Source: Serratia inhibens
GTDB taxonomy: Bacteria; Pseudomonadota; Gammaproteobacteria; Enterobacterales; Enterobacteriaceae
Assembly (NCBI RefSeq): GCF_003591175.1
Contig: NZ_QYYG01000011.1
Location: forward strand, 114,779 to 178,778
Length of the DNA: 64,000 nucleotides
Direction: 5' to 3'
In this document: positions 21,963 through 33,271 of the stretch, in pieces
How positions within the stretch are numbered: position 1 is the stretch's first letter
Layout: each line of letters opens with the position of its first letter
The notes under the pieces: generated by a model
Told to the model about the DNA's origin: nothing
The model's database searches: none
The model's input: only the letters and a program-made list of their open reading frames with translations
Program-made: the position numbers and the translations under genes

Positions 21963-23165
21963 TTACCTCTTCACAAACGCCTGGGCTTTCGCCAGACGCG
22001 TTTCATAATCAATACGCAGTAACAGCACGATCGCCGTCGACATAATCAGCAAGCTTGAACCGCCGTAACTTATCAGCGGCAGCGTCAGCCCTTTGGTCGG
22101 CAGCATGCCGGCTGCGGCACCGACATTGACCAGTGCCTGGAAGCTGAACCAGACGCCGATCGAGCAGGCCAGAAAGCCGGAAAAGCGCTGATCGATCTCC
22201 AGCGCGCGGCGGCCAATCGACATAGCGCGAAAAGCGACGAAGAATACCATTAACAATGCGAAAACCACACCGATATAGCCGAGTTCTTCGCCTAAAATCG
22301 AGAAGATAAAGTCGGTATGAGCTTCAGGTAAATACTCGAGTTTCTGTACCGAGTTCCCCAGCCCCTGCCCCCAGAATTCACCGCGGCCAAACGCCATCAG
22401 CGACTGGGTCAACTGGTAGCCGCTGCCGAACGGATCGGCCCAGGGGTTCCAGAACGACGTCACGCGGCGCATACGGTAAGGTTCGGCAATGATCAACAGC
22501 ACCACCGCGAATGCGCCGGAGCCGATAATCGCCAGGAACTGCCACATTTTGGCACCGGCCAGGAACAGCATTGCCAGAGTAGTGATAAACAACACCACCA
22601 CGGTACCGAGGTCCGGTTGCGCCAGCAGCAGTACCGCCAGCACGACCATTACGCCCATCGGCTTGCAGAAGCCCCAAAAGTTGGTACGCACTTCTTCTAC
22701 CTTGCGCACCAGATAACTCGCCAGATAGCAGAACAGCGACAGTTTGGACAGCTCCGCCGGCTGAATACGCAACGGCCCCAGCGCGATCCAGCGCGATGCG
22801 CCGTTTACCGAGCTGCCGACCACCAGTACGATCAACAGCATCACAATCGACAACAGCAGCATCACATTGCTGTAGCGCTGCCAGACTTCCATCGGAATGC
22901 GCAGCGTCACCATCGACAGACCAAAGGCCAGCCCGAGATACAGCGCGTCACGCTTGGCAAACAGGAAAGGATCGTCCGCCAGACGCTGACCAATCGGCAT
23001 TGACGCCGAGGTCACCATGACAAAACCGATAATGGCCAACCCGAAGGTCAGCCACAGCAGGGTACGGTCGTACAGCACCATATTCACGGAATCGTTCTCA
23101 CGCGATCCCATCACCCAGTCTTTCAGTCTTTCGGTCAACCCGAACGTCGGCACCCGTAGTTTCAT
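21963..23165 (-). CDS. ftsW: Septal peptidoglycan glycosyltransferase FtsW (SEDS family)
   Basis: Polytopic SEDS-family enzyme that polymerises lipid II at the septum with FtsI. 400 residues (E. coli 414). About ten membrane helices are visible, the first at [24 protein letters not shown] landmarks include [17 protein letters not shown] and the C-terminal [13 protein letters not shown] loop. The ATG overlaps the murD stop (ATGA). The cytoplasmic N-terminus is somewhat shorter than in E. coli. Confidence 0.97.
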   Translation of the reverse strand: MKLRVPTFGLTERLKDWVMGSRENDSVNMVLYDRTLLWLTFGLAIIGFVMVTSASMPIGQRLADDPFLFAKRDALYLGLAFGLSMVTLRIPMEVWQRYSNVMLLLSIVMLLIVLVVGSSVNGASRWIALGPLRIQPAELSKLSLFCYLASYLVRKVEEVRTNFWGFCKPMGVMVVLAVLLLAQPDLGTVVVLFITTLAMLFLAGAKMWQFLAIIGSGAFAVVLLIIAEPYRMRRVTSFWNPWADPFGSGYQLTQSLMAFGRGEFWGQGLGNSVQKLEYLPEAHTDFIFSILGEELGYIGVVFALLMVFFVAFRAMSIGRRALEIDQRFSGFLACSIGVWFSFQALVNVGAAAGMLPTKGLTLPLISYGGSSLLIMSTAIVLLLRIDYETRLAKAQAFVKR

Positions 23166-24481
23166 CCGCCAAGCTCCTGTGCCAGGCGGGCAAACTCGTC
23201 GCCACGCACTTCAAAGTTACGGAACTGATCCAGGCTGGCGCATGCCGGTGACAGCAGCACCATATCGCCAGGCTGTACCCGGCCGGCGATCTTTTGCATC
23301 GCCTGTTCCATCGTGTCGGTCAGCGTGGCGACCTCCGGCCGCAGCTCTGCCAGTTGTTCGCCATCGCGGCCGAAGCAATACAGGCGGACGTTATCGCCCT
23401 GCAGATAGCGCCCCAACGGAGAGAAATCGGCAGACTTGCCGTCGCCGCCCAACAGCAGGTGCAAGGTGCCGTCCACCTGCAGGCCATTCAACGCCGCTTC
23501 GGTGCTGCCGACATTGGTGGCTTTCGAATCGTTAATCCAACGTACGCCGTTATGTTCCCAGGCCAGTTGGAAACGGTGCGCCAAGCCGGTAAAAGTGGTG
23601 AGCGCTTTCAGGCTGGAGGCGCGCGGGATATTCACCGCATCGGCCAGCGCCAACGCCGCCAGCGCATTGGTGTAGTTGTGACGGCCAGTCAGCTTCATCT
23701 CGCGGGTATTCAGGATTTTCTCACCGCGCACGCGCAGCCAGGTTTCGCCCTGCTGGCGGTTGAGGTGGTAGTCGCCCACGTCGGCACCGAAGCTGATACA
23801 GCGCTGGTCTGCGCCGCGTACCGGCATGGTCAGCGCGTCATCCGCGTTAACCACGCACAGGGCGGCATTTTCATAGACGCGCAGTTTGGCGGCGCGATAC
23901 TGCTGCAGGCCAAACGGATAGCGGTCCATATGATCTTCCGTCACGTTCAGGATGGTCGCCGCCGCCGCTTTCAGGCTAAAAGTGGTTTCCAGTTGGAAGC
24001 TTGACAGTTCCAGCACGTACAGCTGGCATTCCTGGCGCAGCAGGCTCAGCGCAGGCAGGCCAATGTTACCGCCCACGCCCACCGCCCAACCGGCCGCTTT
24101 CGCCATCTCGCCCATCAAAGTGGTGACGGTACTTTTACCGTTAGAGCCGGTGATCGCTACGATCGGGGCCTGGGCTTCGCGGCAGAACAGCTCGACGTCG
24201 CCGACGATCTCCACCCCCGCATCCGCCGCAGCGCTCAACGCCGGGTGAGCCAGCGCCATGCCCGGGCTGGCAACGATCAAATCCGCCGCCAGCAACCAGT
24301 CCAGATTCAAATCGCCCAAATGCCGTTCAACGCTTTCAGGCAGCTTGTCCAGCCCCGGCGGCGAAATGCGGGTATCCATAACGCGCGGCGTTACGCCACG
24401 CGCCATAAAGAAATCAACACAGGACAGGCCGGTGAGACCTAACCCGATGATGACCACTTTTTTACCCTGATAATCCGCCAT
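23162..24481 (-). CDS. murD: UDP-N-acetylmuramoyl-L-alanine--D-glutamate ligase MurD
   Basis: Adds D-Glu to UDP-MurNAc-L-Ala. 439 residues. The N-terminal Rossmann motif [13 protein letters not shown] is at about 9-21, and the Mur-ligase P-loop [13 protein letters not shown] lies at about 110-122. TEDHMDRY and the C-terminal [12 protein letters not shown] segments are typical. mraY ends 3 bp upstream and ftsW overlaps at the other end, so it sits in an unbroken polycistron. Confidence 0.97.
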   Translation of the reverse strand: MADYQGKKVVIIGLGLTGLSCVDFFMARGVTPRVMDTRISPPGLDKLPESVERHLGDLNLDWLLAADLIVASPGMALAHPALSAAADAGVEIVGDVELFCREAQAPIVAITGSNGKSTVTTLMGEMAKAAGWAVGVGGNIGLPALSLLRQECQLYVLELSSFQLETTFSLKAAAATILNVTEDHMDRYPFGLQQYRAAKLRVYENAALCVVNADDALTMPVRGADQRCISFGADVGDYHLNRQQGETWLRVRGEKILNTREMKLTGRHNYTNALAALALADAVNIPRASSLKALTTFTGLAHRFQLAWEHNGVRWINDSKATNVGSTEAALNGLQVDGTLHLLLGGDGKSADFSPLGRYLQGDNVRLYCFGRDGEQLAELRPEVATLTDTMEQAMQKIAGRVQPGDMVLLSPACASLDQFRNFEVRGDEFARLAQELGG

Positions 24482-24483
24482 AA

Positions 24484-25566
24484 TTACCGTACCTTCAGCG
24501 TCGCCAGGCCAATCAGCACCAGCATCAGCGAAATAATCCAGAAGCGCACGATCACGCGCGGTTCCGGCCAGCCCTTCAATTCATAATGGTGGTGAATCGG
24601 CGCCATGCGGAAAATACGTTGCCCGCGCAGCTTGAACGATCCCACCTGCAAGATCACCGACAGCGTCTCAACCACAAACACGCCACCCATAATCAATAAC
24701 AGGAACTCTTGACGCAGCAGCACCGCGATAGTGCCCAGCGCGCCGCCCAACGCCAGTGAGCCAACATCGCCCATAAAAACCTGTGCCGGGTAGGTGTTGA
24801 ACCACAAAAAGCCCAGACCGGCGCCGACGATGGCGGTACAGACGATCACCAGCTCACCCGCATGACGCAGATAAGGAATGTGCAGGTAGTTGGCGAAATT
24901 CATGTTACCGGTCGCCCATGCCACCAGCGCAAAGCCCGCCGCCACGAACACCGTTGGCATGATCGCCAGGCCATCCAGCCCGTCGGTCAGGTTGACCGCA
25001 TTGCTGGTGCCGACAACCACAAAGTACGCCAACAGCACATACAGCAGGCCGAGCTGCGGCATGATGTCCTTAAAGAACGGCACAACCAGCTCGGTGGCTG
25101 GCGTGTCTTTTCCTACGGCATACATGGCGAAGGCGAAAATCAGCGCAATCACCGACTGCCAGAAGTATTTCCAGCGGGCAATCAGCCCCTTGGTGTCTTT
25201 ACGCACCACTTTGCGGTAGTCATCGACAAAGCCGACGATGCCGTAGCCCACCAGCACGAACAGCACGCCCCACACGTAAGGGTTGGACGGATAAGCCCAC
25301 ATCAGCACCGAAATGGTGATGGAGGTCAGGATCATGATGCCGCCCATGGTCGGCGTACCGCGTTTGCTGAAATGCGACTCCGGGCCATCGTTGCGCACGA
25401 CCTGGCCGAAGGACATCTCCTGCAGGCGTTTAATCACCCGCGGGCCCATCCATAAGGAGAGAAACAGCGCGGTCAGCAGGCTGACAATGGCCCTGAACGT
25501 CAGATAGGAGAAGACGTTGAAGCCGGAATAATATTTGACCAAATGCTCGGCCAGCCAAACTAACAT
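24484..25566 (-). CDS. mraY: Phospho-MurNAc-pentapeptide translocase MraY
   Basis: Integral membrane enzyme forming lipid I from UDP-MurNAc-pentapeptide and undecaprenyl phosphate. 360 residues, identical in length to E. coli, with about ten membrane helices. The acidic catalytic segments are FVDDYRKV and [11 protein letters not shown], together with [12 protein letters not shown]. The late histidine motif [12 protein letters not shown] is intact. It overlaps murF by 7 bases and is followed by murD after 3 bp. Confidence 0.98.
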   Translation of the reverse strand: MLVWLAEHLVKYYSGFNVFSYLTFRAIVSLLTALFLSLWMGPRVIKRLQEMSFGQVVRNDGPESHFSKRGTPTMGGIMILTSITISVLMWAYPSNPYVWGVLFVLVGYGIVGFVDDYRKVVRKDTKGLIARWKYFWQSVIALIFAFAMYAVGKDTPATELVVPFFKDIMPQLGLLYVLLAYFVVVGTSNAVNLTDGLDGLAIMPTVFVAAGFALVAWATGNMNFANYLHIPYLRHAGELVIVCTAIVGAGLGFLWFNTYPAQVFMGDVGSLALGGALGTIAVLLRQEFLLLIMGGVFVVETLSVILQVGSFKLRGQRIFRMAPIHHHYELKGWPEPRVIVRFWIISLMLVLIGLATLKVR

Positions 25567-26921
25567 GGTGCTTTCTCCTGTAACGCGCGTACTACCTGCT
25601 CCATTGCGGCACTACGTGAACCCTTGATTAACACGGTAATTACCGCATGTTCCGACAGTAATTCCGCCACGCGCGCGATCACTGCTGCCTTGTCCTGAAA
25701 ATGTTCGCCGTTACCGGAGGCTACACACAGCGCCTGGCTTAACGGACCGATGCCTATCACTTTATCGACGCCGGCCAACCGGGCAGCTTCGCCCACCTGA
25801 CGGTGGCATTCTTCGGCATCCACCCCCAACTCGGCCATATCGCCAACCACCATTACGCGGTAGCCCGGCATGTCCGCCAGCACCTGCGCCGCAGCGGTCA
25901 TCGATCCGACGTTGGCGTTATAGCTGTCATCGAGCAGCAGTTTGTCTTCGGCAAGCGCAATCGGGAACAAACGCCCCGGCACCCCTTGCAACTGTTTCAG
26001 CCCCTGACGCACGGCTTCGAGCGATGCGCCAACCGACATAGCGAGCGCCGCAGCGGCCAGCGCATTGGCCACGTTATGACGGCCCGGCAGCGGTAGCGCT
26101 ACCGCCGTAGTGCCGAACGGACTGTGCAGCGTAAATTGCGTGCCCCTGGCGTTCACCAGCACGTCGCTGGCGAAGAAATCCACACCTTCCGCCGCCTGCG
26201 GCGAGAAGCGCCAAACGGTTTTATCGTTCAGCATGCTCTGCCAGTGTGGCCAGTCATTATTGTCGGCGTTGATGATTGCCACGCCGTCAGCCGGCAAGCC
26301 GGCAAAAATTTCACCTTTCGCCTGGGCGACGCCGGCCAAAGAGCCAAAGCCTTCCAGGTGGGCTGCCGCCAGGTTATTCACCAAAGCAGTCTGTGGCCGC
26401 GTCAATGCCGTGGTATAGGCAATCTCGCCAATATGGTTGGCGCCCAGCTCAATCACGGCAAAATCATGCTGCGGCTGCAAACGCAGCAGCGTCAGCGGCA
26501 CGCCGATGTCGTTATTGAAGTTACCTGCGGTATACAGCACTTCACCGCATTCGCGCAAAATAGCAGCGGCCATTTCTTTTACCGAGGTCTTGCCCGATGA
26601 ACCGGTTAAGGCCACGACGCGGGCCGGCACTTGCTGGCGCACCCAGGCAGCCAGTTGCCCCAGCGCCAGACGCGTGTCTTTCACCACCAGTTGCGGAACA
26701 TCCACCAATAAGCGCTTACTTACCAGCAACGCCCCGGCACCTGCGGCTACAGCATCGGCAGCGAAGGAGTGAGCATCAAAACGCTCGCCCTTCAGCGCCA
26801 CAAACAGGCAACCTGCGGTTACCTGACGGGTATCTGTCGTCACCTCAATAATTTGGCAATCGGCGCCGATCAACTCAGCGCTCAATACATCGGCCAGTGC
26901 CTGAAGGGAGACAGGAATCAT
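25560..26921 (-). CDS. murF: UDP-MurNAc-tripeptide--D-Ala-D-Ala ligase MurF
   Basis: Completes the UDP-MurNAc-pentapeptide by adding D-Ala-D-Ala, the DdlB product. 453 residues (E. coli 452). The P-loop [13 protein letters not shown] lies at about 105-117, with [10 protein letters not shown] and [13 protein letters not shown] further on, all Mur-ligase hallmarks. The ATG overlaps the murE stop (ATGA) and the end overlaps mraY. Confidence 0.97.
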   Translation of the reverse strand: MIPVSLQALADVLSAELIGADCQIIEVTTDTRQVTAGCLFVALKGERFDAHSFAADAVAAGAGALLVSKRLLVDVPQLVVKDTRLALGQLAAWVRQQVPARVVALTGSSGKTSVKEMAAAILRECGEVLYTAGNFNNDIGVPLTLLRLQPQHDFAVIELGANHIGEIAYTTALTRPQTALVNNLAAAHLEGFGSLAGVAQAKGEIFAGLPADGVAIINADNNDWPHWQSMLNDKTVWRFSPQAAEGVDFFASDVLVNARGTQFTLHSPFGTTAVALPLPGRHNVANALAAAALAMSVGASLEAVRQGLKQLQGVPGRLFPIALAEDKLLLDDSYNANVGSMTAAAQVLADMPGYRVMVVGDMAELGVDAEECHRQVGEAARLAGVDKVIGIGPLSQALCVASGNGEHFQDKAAVIARVAELLSEHAVITVLIKGSRSAAMEQVVRALQEKAPC

Positions 26922-28405
26922 GCTATTACCCCCAGCAGACGTGCGACGGTGGTGCGATCGGAGTAATCCAGGCGTCGGTTGCCCACCACTTGGTAGTCCT
27001 CGTGACCTTTACCCGCCACCAGCACCACATCTTGTTCTTTAGCCTGCATAATCGCGCTGGTTACCGCTTCGGCACGGCCGTGGATCACCAGTGCACGCCC
27101 GGCATCCAGCAGCCCGGCCAGGATATCGGCGATGATCGCCTGCGGCTCTTCGGTGCGCGGGTTATCGTCGGTGACCACTACACGATCGGCGAACTGTTCG
27201 GCGATACCGCCCATCAACGGGCGCTTGCCTTTGTCACGATCGCCGCCGCAACCAAACACGCACCACAACTGCCCCAGGCAGTGCAGTCGCGCCGCTTCCA
27301 ACGCTTTTTCCAGCGCGTCCGGGGTGTGGGCGTAATCCACCACTACCGTCGGTTTGCCTGGCGCGTTGAACACTTCCATACGGCCACACACAGGTTGCAG
27401 CCGATTGCCGGTTTCTACCAGTTTGTCCAGCGGATAGCCCAGTGACAGCAATGTAGCCAGCGCCAGCAACAGGTTGCTGACGTTGAAGGCGCCCATCAGG
27501 CGGCTTTCAATTTCGCCGTCGCCCCAGCTTGAGCTGAAGCGGACGGTGGCGCCATTATCGTGATAGCTGACCGCGGTGGTTTTCAACCAGCGGCCATGGC
27601 AACCCGGTTGCAGGTTATCCTGCATGGTGACCGCCACCGCATCCGGCAATTTGCTCAGCCAGCGCTGCCCCACTTCGTCATCGGCGTTGATGATCGCCTG
27701 CCCCACTTCGTGGCCGGCAAACAGCGACCACTTGGCCGCCTCGTAATTGGCCATATCACCGTGGTAATCCAGGTGATCACGGCTCAGGTTGGTGAACACC
27801 GCAGCGGCAAACGGCAGCGCCGCCACGCGGTTTTGCACCAGCCCGTGGGAAGAGACTTCCATCGCGGCGAAGGTTGCGCCCCGATCGACCAGCTCGTTTA
27901 ATATGTGTTGAACATCCACCGCAGAACCGGTGGTATTCTCAGTCGGGCACACCTGGCCCAGCAAACCGTTACCGACGGTGCCCATCACTGCGCTGGTTTC
28001 ACCCAACAGTTGGCTCCATTGCGCCAGCAGTTGCGTGGTGGTGGTTTTGCCGTTGGTGCCGGTCACACCCACCAGACGCAGACGCTCTGCCGGTTGGTGG
28101 TAAAAACGCCCGGCCAGGGCGGACAGGCGCTGGTTAAGCTGGCTTAGATAAATCACCGGCACACCGTGCATTTCCGTGATGGTGCCGTCTTCGGCCTGGC
28201 CTTCAGCTTCGGCAATCACTGCGGCGACACCCTGCGCGATAGCCTGCGGAATATAGCGGCGTCCATCCGTCTGATGGCCAACAACGGCGACAAACAGATC
28301 CCCGGCAGCCGCAATACGGCTGTCTAATGTCATTTCCCGCAGCGCGCGCCCGGGCGCCGTCGGCACCCATGGAGCGAGTAAATCGCGCAAATTACGATCT
28401 GCCAC
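26918..28405 (-). CDS. murE: UDP-MurNAc-dipeptide--meso-diaminopimelate ligase MurE
   Basis: Adds the third residue of the stem peptide. 495 residues from a GTG start, which E. coli murE also uses. The P-loop [14 protein letters not shown] is at about 114-127. The DNPR motif ([12 protein letters not shown], about residue 410) marks specificity for meso-diaminopimelate, as expected for a Gram-negative wall. The start lies 14 bases inside ftsI and the end overlaps murF. Confidence 0.97.
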   Translation of the reverse strand: MADRNLRDLLAPWVPTAPGRALREMTLDSRIAAAGDLFVAVVGHQTDGRRYIPQAIAQGVAAVIAEAEGQAEDGTITEMHGVPVIYLSQLNQRLSALAGRFYHQPAERLRLVGVTGTNGKTTTTQLLAQWSQLLGETSAVMGTVGNGLLGQVCPTENTTGSAVDVQHILNELVDRGATFAAMEVSSHGLVQNRVAALPFAAAVFTNLSRDHLDYHGDMANYEAAKWSLFAGHEVGQAIINADDEVGQRWLSKLPDAVAVTMQDNLQPGCHGRWLKTTAVSYHDNGATVRFSSSWGDGEIESRLMGAFNVSNLLLALATLLSLGYPLDKLVETGNRLQPVCGRMEVFNAPGKPTVVVDYAHTPDALEKALEAARLHCLGQLWCVFGCGGDRDKGKRPLMGGIAEQFADRVVVTDDNPRTEEPQAIIADILAGLLDAGRALVIHGRAEAVTSAIMQAKEQDVVLVAGKGHEDYQVVGNRRLDYSDRTTVARLLGVIA

Positions 28406-30155
28406 CTGAACCCTCTTTTTTATTAATCACTAATTCGCTTTTATCAGCGGTGGGCAACGCGTCCGGTTCGACGTTCATGGTGCGCAATACGCCGCCCATG
28501 ATGGCGCCGAACACCGGTGCGGAAATTGCACCGCCATAGTACTTCCCACCCTGTGGATCGTTAATCACCACCACCAGAGCGAAACGGGGGTTACTGGCCG
28601 GCGCGACGCCGGCGGTATAAGCGAGATATCGGTTGACGTATTTGCCATCCGGGCCGACCTTTTTGGCGGTACCGGTTTTAATAGCGATGCGGTAACCCTT
28701 GATGGCGGCTTTCACGCCGCCGCCGCCCGGCAGGGCCACGCTTTCCATCATGTGCACCACGGTGCGCACCAAAGGCTCAGGGAAGATGCGTTCGCCGGCA
28801 ACCGGAGGGTCAACCTTGGTGATCGACAATGGGCGATACACGCCCAGGCTGCCGATCGTTGCGTAGACTCGCGCCAACTGTAACGGAGTTACCATTAGCC
28901 CGTAGCCGAAAGAGAAGGTGGCCCTCTCTATGTCAGACCACCGTTGTTTTTTTGGGTATATGCCACTGCTTTCTCCGACCAGCCCCAAATTGGTCGCTTT
29001 TCCCAGTCCAAAACGAGAGTAAGTATCTACTAACGCCGAGGACGGCATCGCTAACGCCAGCTTGGTAACGCCAACGTTACTCGACTTCTGCAAGATCCCG
29101 GTAACCGACAGCTCCGCATAGCGCGCCACGTCTTTAATTTCGTGGCCCTGAATGCGGAAAGGAACGGTGTTCAGCACGCTGTTTTCTTTTACCACACCGT
29201 TATGTAGCGCTGTCATCACCACCATTGGTTTCACGGTGGAGCCGGGCTCAAAAATATCGGTAATGGCGCGGTTACGCATGGTGTCTTTCGGCGTACCGGC
29301 CATATTATTCGGGTTGTAGGACGGGCTGTTGGCCATCGCCAGCACTTCGCCGGTGTTCACGTCGATCAACACCGCCGTGCCGGATTCAGCCTTGTTGAAC
29401 GCCACTGCGTTGTTCAGTTCGCGATACACCAGCGCCTGCAGGCGCTCATCGACGCTCAACACCAGGTTATGCGCCGCCTGGCTGTCGACCGAGGAGATAT
29501 CCTCGATCACCCGGCCATAGCGGTCTTTACGCACGGTTCGTTCACCCGGTTGCCCGGTCAGCCAGCGGTCGAAGCTCTTCTCGACGCCTTCGATGCCCTG
29601 GCCGTCAATGTTGGTCACGCCGATAATGTGCGAGGTGACCTGGCCGGCCGGATAGTAACGACGCGACTCCTGACGCAGGTAAATCCCCGGTAGCTTGAGC
29701 TTGCGAATGTAATCGCCTACCGCCGGGTTCACCTGACGTGCCAGGTAAACAAAGCGCCCTTTCGGGTTGGCGTTAACACGGGTAGAAAGCTGATCCAGAG
29801 GGATATTCAATGCGTCGGACAACGCCTTCCAACGGCTGTCCAGCGTAATGCCACCACGCTCGTTAAGCTCTTTAGGGTCCGCCCAAATGGCGTTGACCGG
29901 TACGCTCACCGCCAAGGGTCTGCCGGCGCGGTCGCTGATCATGCCGCGTGAGGTGGGCACCTCTTGAACACGCAACGAACGCATGTCACCTTCTTTCACC
30001 AGGCGGTCCGGATTGATGACCTGCAGATAGGCCACGCGCAGCATCAATCCCACCAGCGCCAGCAAAATACAGCCGCACAGCAACGCAAAACGCCAGCTTA
30101 CAAAGCTGGCCTGATTTTCCGGGCGTTTCAACTTACCGGGGCGTGCTGCTTTCAT
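28392..30155 (-). CDS. ftsI: Septal transpeptidase FtsI (PBP3)
   Basis: Class B penicillin-binding protein that crosslinks septal peptidoglycan with FtsW. 587 residues (E. coli 588). The N-terminal membrane anchor is at about 20-42. The three transpeptidase motifs are complete: STVK with nucleophile Ser306, SSN at 358-360 and KTGT at 493-496. The C-terminus ends [10 protein letters not shown] in the overlap with murE. E. coli FtsI is trimmed at its C-terminus by Prc; a similar tail is present here. Confidence 0.97.
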   Translation of the reverse strand: MKAARPGKLKRPENQASFVSWRFALLCGCILLALVGLMLRVAYLQVINPDRLVKEGDMRSLRVQEVPTSRGMISDRAGRPLAVSVPVNAIWADPKELNERGGITLDSRWKALSDALNIPLDQLSTRVNANPKGRFVYLARQVNPAVGDYIRKLKLPGIYLRQESRRYYPAGQVTSHIIGVTNIDGQGIEGVEKSFDRWLTGQPGERTVRKDRYGRVIEDISSVDSQAAHNLVLSVDERLQALVYRELNNAVAFNKAESGTAVLIDVNTGEVLAMANSPSYNPNNMAGTPKDTMRNRAITDIFEPGSTVKPMVVMTALHNGVVKENSVLNTVPFRIQGHEIKDVARYAELSVTGILQKSSNVGVTKLALAMPSSALVDTYSRFGLGKATNLGLVGESSGIYPKKQRWSDIERATFSFGYGLMVTPLQLARVYATIGSLGVYRPLSITKVDPPVAGERIFPEPLVRTVVHMMESVALPGGGGVKAAIKGYRIAIKTGTAKKVGPDGKYVNRYLAYTAGVAPASNPRFALVVVINDPQGGKYYGGAISAPVFGAIMGGVLRTMNVEPDALPTADKSELVINKKEGSGGRS

Positions 30156-30197
30156 GCGTTCCCTTTCTTCTCCGTGTCATGGTTTCAGTTAAACTAT

Positions 30198-30518
30198 TCA
30201 TTGTTTAACGATGATATTTTCCTGCGATGGATCAACATGTTGCATCTGCAGTTTCTCGGTGGCGATACGCTCGACCCGGCTATGGTCGCCGAGGGCGTTC
30301 TCCTCCAAAATCAGGTTGCGCCATTCAATATCCAGAGCATCCCGCTCAAGCACCAACTGCTCGCGTTCAGCGGTCAGCAGGCGGGTACGGTGTGCGGTAG
30401 TCACCACAAAAATCGCAGAAATCAGTGAAGCGACCAGTAAAATCAATGGGATCTTGGCGTTACGCAGCAGATCGCCGCCAATCACCCCAACCAAACCGTG
30501 GCGTTCATTGCCAATCAC
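30198..30518 (-). CDS. ftsL: Cell division protein FtsL
   Basis: Small bitopic divisome protein of the FtsQLB complex. 106 residues from a GTG start that overlaps the rsmH stop (GTGA). One membrane helix ([20 protein letters not shown], about 23-42) is followed by a periplasmic coiled coil. From [17 protein letters not shown] onward it is almost identical to E. coli. It is about 15 residues shorter at the N-terminus than the annotated E. coli protein (121), and I find no in-frame start upstream. ftsI begins 42 bp downstream. Confidence 0.94.
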   Translation of the reverse strand: MIGNERHGLVGVIGGDLLRNAKIPLILLVASLISAIFVVTTAHRTRLLTAEREQLVLERDALDIEWRNLILEENALGDHSRVERIATEKLQMQHVDPSQENIIVKQ

Positions 30519-31456
30519 GCAGGCATCCTCTCGGCAATGCGCAGTACTGAACTGCGCGCACGTGGGTTTTCCGCCACTTCATCTTGCGAAGGCATCATCT
30601 TGCCCAGCGCTTTCAGCGTGCGCCCGCCCATACTGCGCAGTTGCTCTTCCGTCAGCGGCAAACCTGCCGGCACCTGGGCGCCACGACTGTGGTGACGCAT
30701 AAAGCGTTTAACGATGCGATCTTCCAACGAGTGGAAGCTGATGATCGACAGGCGGCCCTGCGGGGCCAGCACTTCCAGCGCGCCGTCCAGCGCACGCTCA
30801 ATCTCTTCCAGCTCACTGTTGATGTAGATGCGAATCGCCTGGAAACTGCGCGTTGCCGGGTGCTTGTGTTTTTCCCGGAACGGACTGGCATTGGCGATCA
30901 GATCGGCCAGCTCTTTGGTCCGCGTCATCGGCTCGACACGGTTTCTTTCCACGATCGCGCGGGCAATGCGCTTGGCGAAACGCTCCTCGCCGAAGGTTTT
31001 CAGCACCCAGGCAATATCTTCCGCTTCCGCTTTCAGCAGCCATTCAGAGGCTGACTGGCCGCTTGATGGGTCCATGCGCATATCCAGTGGGCCGTCACGC
31101 ATGAAGGAGAAACCGCGTTCTGCGTCATCCAACTGCGGCGAAGAAACGCCCAGATCGAGTAAGACGCCATCAATCTGCCCCACCAATTCGCGTTCCCGCA
31201 CATAGTGTGACAAATCTGAAAATGGGCCGTGTACGATGGTAAAACGAGGATCTTCAATAGACTTGGCGGCTGCAATCGCCTGTGGATCGCGGTCAATTGC
31301 CAACAAACGTCCTTCCGGCCCCAGTTGGGACAGAATCAGACGAGAATGGCCACCGCGACCAAAAGTACCGTCGATATATATGCCGTTACTGCGAATATTG
31401 AGGCCATTAACCGCCTCATCCAACAGTACGGTGGTGTGTTTATAGTTTTCCAACAT
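30515..31456 (-). CDS. rsmH: 16S rRNA m4C1402 methyltransferase RsmH
   Basis: SAM-dependent methyltransferase for N4 of C1402 in 16S rRNA. 313 residues, as in E. coli. The SAM motif [16 protein letters not shown] is at about 27-42, with [13 protein letters not shown] downstream and the C-terminal [13 protein letters not shown] segment. It starts 2 bp after the mraZ stop and overlaps ftsL, as the second gene of the dcw operon. Confidence 0.97.
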   Translation of the reverse strand: MLENYKHTTVLLDEAVNGLNIRSNGIYIDGTFGRGGHSRLILSQLGPEGRLLAIDRDPQAIAAAKSIEDPRFTIVHGPFSDLSHYVRERELVGQIDGVLLDLGVSSPQLDDAERGFSFMRDGPLDMRMDPSSGQSASEWLLKAEAEDIAWVLKTFGEERFAKRIARAIVERNRVEPMTRTKELADLIANASPFREKHKHPATRSFQAIRIYINSELEEIERALDGALEVLAPQGRLSIISFHSLEDRIVKRFMRHHSRGAQVPAGLPLTEEQLRSMGGRTLKALGKMMPSQDEVAENPRARSSVLRIAERMPA

Positions 31457-31458
31457 GC

Positions 31459-31917
31459 TTATAGCGACAAGTCCTGTAGCCGCTCAGACAACGGTTCCTG
31501 AGTCGACTGTTCTGCGTCAATATCATCCTTGACTTGTTGATACCAGGTCTGTTCATCCCACAGTTCAAACTTGTTGAACTGCCCGACCAGCATCACTTCT
31601 TTTGTAAGCCCGGCGTGTTGACGTAGCGTAGTAGCTAGCAACAACCGACCGGCGCTATCCATCTGACACTCACTGGCATGCCCCAACAATAAGCGCTGAA
31701 CGCGGCGCTCTGCGGGATTCATACTCGACAGACGGGATAATTTTTGTTCAATAATTTCCCATTCGGGCAAAGGGTAAAGCAGCAGGCAGGACTGATGGAG
31801 GTCAATGGTACAGACCATTTGGCCTTGCGATTGCTCGTTCAGCAAATCCCGATAACGGGTGGGTACGGCAAGCCGCCCTTTGCTGTCGAGATTAACCATC
31901 GTTGCCCCACGGAACAT
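31459..31917 (-). CDS. mraZ: Transcriptional regulator MraZ
   Basis: AbrB-like DNA-binding protein that represses its own dcw promoter in E. coli. 152 residues, the E. coli length. Two MraZ/SpoVT-AbrB repeats are seen: [18 protein letters not shown] (about 7-24) and [16 protein letters not shown] (about 78-93). First gene of the dcw operon, directly below a recognisable Pmra and three regularly spaced GTGGK repeats. Confidence 0.97.
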   Translation of the reverse strand: MFRGATMVNLDSKGRLAVPTRYRDLLNEQSQGQMVCTIDLHQSCLLLYPLPEWEIIEQKLSRLSSMNPAERRVQRLLLGHASECQMDSAGRLLLATTLRQHAGLTKEVMLVGQFNKFELWDEQTWYQQVKDDIDAEQSTQEPLSERLQDLSL

Positions 31918-31946
31918 TCCTGAGCTACCCCTTCATGACCGTTTTC

Positions 31947-31971
31947 ACCACTTTACACCACAAATTCCCAC
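31947..31971 (-). promoter_or_regulatory. MraZ-box repeats in the mraZ leader
   Basis: On the minus strand GTGGG, GTGGT and GTGGT are spaced exactly 10 bp apart (31967-31971, 31957-31961 and 31947-31951), just downstream of the -10. E. coli MraZ binds TGGGN repeats with the same spacing at the same place. Two of the three copies here have T in place of the last G. Confidence 0.75.
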
Positions 31972-31978
31972 ATAAGGG

Positions 31979-32008
31979 AGTTTACGGAGGGTATGAAAAC
32001 CTTGTCAA
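31979..32008 (-). promoter_or_regulatory. Pmra promoter of the dcw cluster
   Basis: TTGACA (32003-32008), an 18-bp spacer and TAAACT (31979-31984) on the minus strand. Sequence and spacing agree with the E. coli mra promoter as I recall it. Confidence 0.85.
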
Positions 32009-32787
32009 GCCAGAGCACCGGCGCTTTGGCAATATTTCTCCCGTCATTTTGGGAGCTGACTCGCGAAAGGAACGCTATTTATTCGATGACTTAAAATTAA
32101 CATCATGATAAACGGGGATAATTTTCTGAGCGGAAAGAGGGTGATTAAAAACCTGACAAATTGGCGATTAATTAACTCATTACTTCCTTCTGCAATCGAT
32201 GTCTCATTTTTTAGCTCGGCAATCACAATCCTGTAACCCGCCGCGACCCGCACCGGCCAAGGCCCGGCGTTAACTCCCGCCGTTGACGAAATACGTCATA
32301 AGCCATTGAGTTAATAACGCTCAACGGTTATTGCACTTCAGGCCGGCGCTATTTTACTTCAATTAAAGCGCCAGTGATAAGCCCGATGAAAAAATAAATC
32401 ACTCGGATATTACGAGGCTAGCTATTTTCGATTTAAATCAGTTTGGTAAGATTATTCTCAAAATACCTGTTTACAATTATGGTTTCATTTCCTTACATCA
32501 TTTATTCCCACAATTTTTGCTGTGAAAATGCCTCTTATAATGGAAATAATCGTAACCATATGTTTTAAATAAAAAAAACCAAAAACACCCCGTTTTAATC
32601 CTTTCGCGCCAGATTCTACCGCCCTCTCTCAGGATAAAAATCAGCCAACAGCTATAAATAAAAATATTCAGCTATCCAAGGAAATAAACATAGAGGAGTA
32701 AACTATAAAAAATAGCAAAACCAAGAATTAACAACTGCCATCATTAAAATTAACAGAGTATCAACCAGCAGTTACGGAGATTACACC
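32009..32787. other. AT-rich intergenic region between Pmra and alaE
   Basis: About 780 bp without a credible gene. It contains A/T-rich tracts, especially 32440-32760. A small inverted repeat TGACGAAATACGTCA lies near 32285, and a GGCGCT...AGCGCC pair occurs near 32347-32372. The alaE promoter must be here but I cannot place it. Short ATG frames, such as one of about 29 codons from 32479, lack ribosome sites and look random. Confidence 0.6.
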
Positions 32788-33228
32788 ATGCTTTCGCCTG
32801 TCTCTTATTGGCGCAGCGCCGCCGCCGATACTTTTGCGCTGGTGGTGTACTGTTTCATCGCCGGTATGGCGATAGAAATCCTGGTTTCGGGCATGAGTTT
32901 TCACCAATCACTTTCCTCCCGCCTGGTGTCGATCCCGGTAAATATCCTGATCGCCTGGCCCTATGGATGCTATCGCGACCTGTTTATTCGTCTCGCGAAA
33001 CGCTTTCAGCACAGGCAATGGCTACTGCGCAACCTCGCCGATTTGCTGGCCTATGTCAGTTTTCAATCGCCAGTGTATGCTGCCATATTGTGGAGCGTAG
33101 GTGCAGACGGGCAGCAAATCATGACTGCGGTGGCCGGGAATGCAGTGGTATCGATGGCGATGGGCGTAGCCTATGGCTACTTTCTTGAATACTGCAGAAA
33201 GCTGTTTCGGGTAACCGGTTATGTGTAA
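32788..33228 (+). CDS. alaE: L-alanine exporter AlaE
   Basis: Small inner-membrane protein of 146 residues, closely similar to E. coli AlaE (YgaW, 149 residues). Shared landmarks are [50 protein letters not shown] and [18 protein letters not shown]. Four membrane segments are visible. E. coli AlaE exports L-alanine by proton antiport. A GGAG site precedes the ATG. In E. coli the gene is far from the dcw region, whereas here it lies between cra and mraZ on the opposite strand to both. Confidence 0.93.
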   Translation: MLSPVSYWRSAAADTFALVVYCFIAGMAIEILVSGMSFHQSLSSRLVSIPVNILIAWPYGCYRDLFIRLAKRFQHRQWLLRNLADLLAYVSFQSPVYAAILWSVGADGQQIMTAVAGNAVVSMAMGVAYGYFLEYCRKLFRVTGYV

Positions 33229-33235
33229 AGCGTAG

Positions 33236-33264
33236 AGGCAGGAAGCAACGTAGCCATCCTGCCT
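33236..33264 (+). terminator. Putative terminator between alaE and cra
   Basis: 8-bp arms AGGCAGGA and TCCTGCCT with a 13-nt loop, followed by a weak T-rich stretch (GCAGTATTTATTT). It lies in the 43-bp gap between convergent genes. Confidence 0.5.
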
Positions 33265-33271
33265 GCAGTAT

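Noticed and set aside
32479..32568. A 29-codon frame in the AT-rich gap between mraZ and alaE.
   Set aside because: It has no ribosome site and no similarity to known small proteins, and is within chance expectation for the region.
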